From: Methanosarcinaceae archaeon
Lineage (GTDB): Archaea; Halobacteriota; Methanosarcinia; Methanosarcinales; Methanosarcinaceae
Length of the DNA: 5,435 nt
Reading direction: 5' to 3'
Assembly: GCA_030594665.1 (NCBI GenBank)
Contig: JAUVET010000128.1
Span: forward strand, 1-5,435
Shown one piece after another: positions 4,981-5,435 of the stretch. The notes under the pieces are model-generated. The model saw nothing but the letters and a program-made list of their open reading frames with translations, was not told the origin of the DNA and ran no database searches. Within the stretch, counting starts at the first letter, position 1; each line of letters begins with the position of its first letter. A program made the translations under genes and the position numbers.

Positions 4981-5121
4981 ATCCGGCAGGAATTCGCTCA
5001 AAATAACCGCAGATGAACGCAGATTTCGCATGCAGTATCCGCGTTTATCTGCGTTCATCTGCGGTTCAAAAATTACATAAATCACATAAATTATATATTT
5101 TAACAGCCATGGCGGAGCCCC
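4981..5121. repeat. Long-hairpin repeat, copy 1 (141 bp)
   Basis: This unit matches 5246-5377 with about eight substitutions and one 9-base length difference. It holds a perfect 20-bp inverted repeat, arms 5005-5024 and 5047-5066, around a 22-base loop containing the palindrome GCATGC (5028-5033). An AT-rich tail with a duplicated ACATAAAT and a conserved end, AACAGCCATGGCGGAGCCCC, follow. There is no transposase. It resembles short dispersed palindromic or MITE-like repeats of Methanosarcinales. It abuts the 3' end of the rfbA remnant, so its insertion may have cut that gene. Confidence 0.85.
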
Positions 5122-5192
5122 TGACCGCACTCCACTTCCCCGCCCCACACTCTGCACACAACCATACAGAAACATGACGATGTTGTGGAACA

Positions 5193-5250
5193 CGGATTTG
5201 ACGGATACATTGATCTGCACGGATCTGAACTAAAAATCCGTATAAATCCG
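5193..5250. repeat. Imperfect inverted repeat between the two long-hairpin copies
   Basis: CGGATTTGACGGAT (5193-5206) pairs with ATCCGTATAAATCCG (5236-5250) except for a small bulge, and the interior repeats GATCTG and CGGAT motifs. It directly abuts copy 2, whose first bases overlap its right arm. The same combination is not complete at copy 1, so the ancestral unit may have been this element plus the long hairpin. The stretch 5122-5192 between copy 1 and here holds no gene that I can recognise. Confidence 0.6.
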
Positions 5251-5377
5251 GTAGGTATTCGCTCAAAATAACCGCGAATGAATGCAGATTTCGCATGCAG
5301 TATCCGCGTTTATCTGCGTTCATCTGCGGTTTAAAAATCACATAAATTATATATTTCAACAGCCATGGCAGAGCCCC
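5246..5377. repeat. Long-hairpin repeat, copy 2 (132 bp)
   Basis: This is the second copy of the unit at 4981-5121, in the same orientation and offset by 265 bases on its left side. The loop (5290-5311) and right arm (5312-5331) are identical to copy 1. The left arm (5270-5289) has three changes that break the perfect pairing. It lacks the extra nine bases of the tail. It ends at GGCAGAGCCCC. Confidence 0.85.
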
Positions 5378-5388
5378 CAACCATATCA

Positions 5389-5400
5389 TTTAAATATTTC
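5389..5400 (+). promoter_or_regulatory. Possible TATA box for a gene beyond the right edge
   Basis: ATTTAAATATTT after the last repeat is a reasonable archaeal TATA box. The usual spacing would place a transcription start near 5415-5420, and the final 35 bases contain no start codon followed by an open frame of use. The orientation is a guess because the motif is nearly symmetrical. Confidence 0.3.
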
Positions 5401-5435
5401 TAAACCATCCTAACAAAAAAACTTCACAGGACACA

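Noticed and set aside
4981..5377. CRISPR array
   Set aside because: There are only two copies, each over 130 bp with one long intervening segment; this is unlike short repeats with regular spacers and no cas genes are present.
4936..5389. Reverse-strand ORFs of 94 and 107 residues containing NADKRGYCMRN
   Set aside because: They are translations of the two repeat copies and share peptide blocks only because the DNA is repeated; there is no ribosome binding site or known domain, and the reading crosses hairpin arms.

Overview
The window looks like archaeal DNA, most likely from a methanogen or ANME-type relative of the Methanosarcinales. The reasons are TATA-box promoters with no -35/-10 pattern, a partial xseA, remnants of gene families common in these genomes (GxxExxY, UPF0175, PIN), and long AT-rich spacers holding short dispersed repeats whose reverse strand encodes a spurious 'NADKRGY' peptide. 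The lineage is inferred from pattern recognition alone.

Layout. Positions 1-237 (minus strand) hold the first 79 codons of xseA, the exonuclease VII large subunit. Positions 413-1869 are a graveyard of broken plus-strand genes: the C-terminal end of a GxxExxY protein; the two ends of an extended SDR sugar epimerase/dehydratase with its middle missing; the start of a cupin sugar 3,5-epimerase fused in frame to a UPF0175 (antitoxin-like) tail; and the first half of a mannose-1-phosphate guanylyltransferase. These look like the ruins of an older nucleotide-sugar operon.

Positions 2005-4412 hold an intact, tightly packed dTDP-rhamnose operon, rfbC-rfbB-rfbD. Its TATA promoter is nearly identical to the one in front of the ruined operon. 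RfbB makes dTDP-4-keto-6-deoxyglucose, RfbC epimerises it to the L-lyxo form, and RfbD reduces it to dTDP-L-rhamnose for surface glycans or glycoproteins. The first-step enzyme, RfbA, survives nearby only as a frameshifted internal fragment (4791-4977), so dTDP-glucose must come from another gene copy if the pathway works.

Positions 4415-5435 are accessory DNA: a PIN-domain start fragment directly behind rfbD, back-to-back hairpins at 4653-4713, the rfbA remnant, two copies of a 132-141 bp repeat containing a long hairpin, a second inverted repeat between them, and a possible promoter at the right edge.

No wholly new system is visible. The strongest points are the coordinated decay around a maintained rhamnose operon, the shared promoter, the in-frame chimera and the structured repeat pair.
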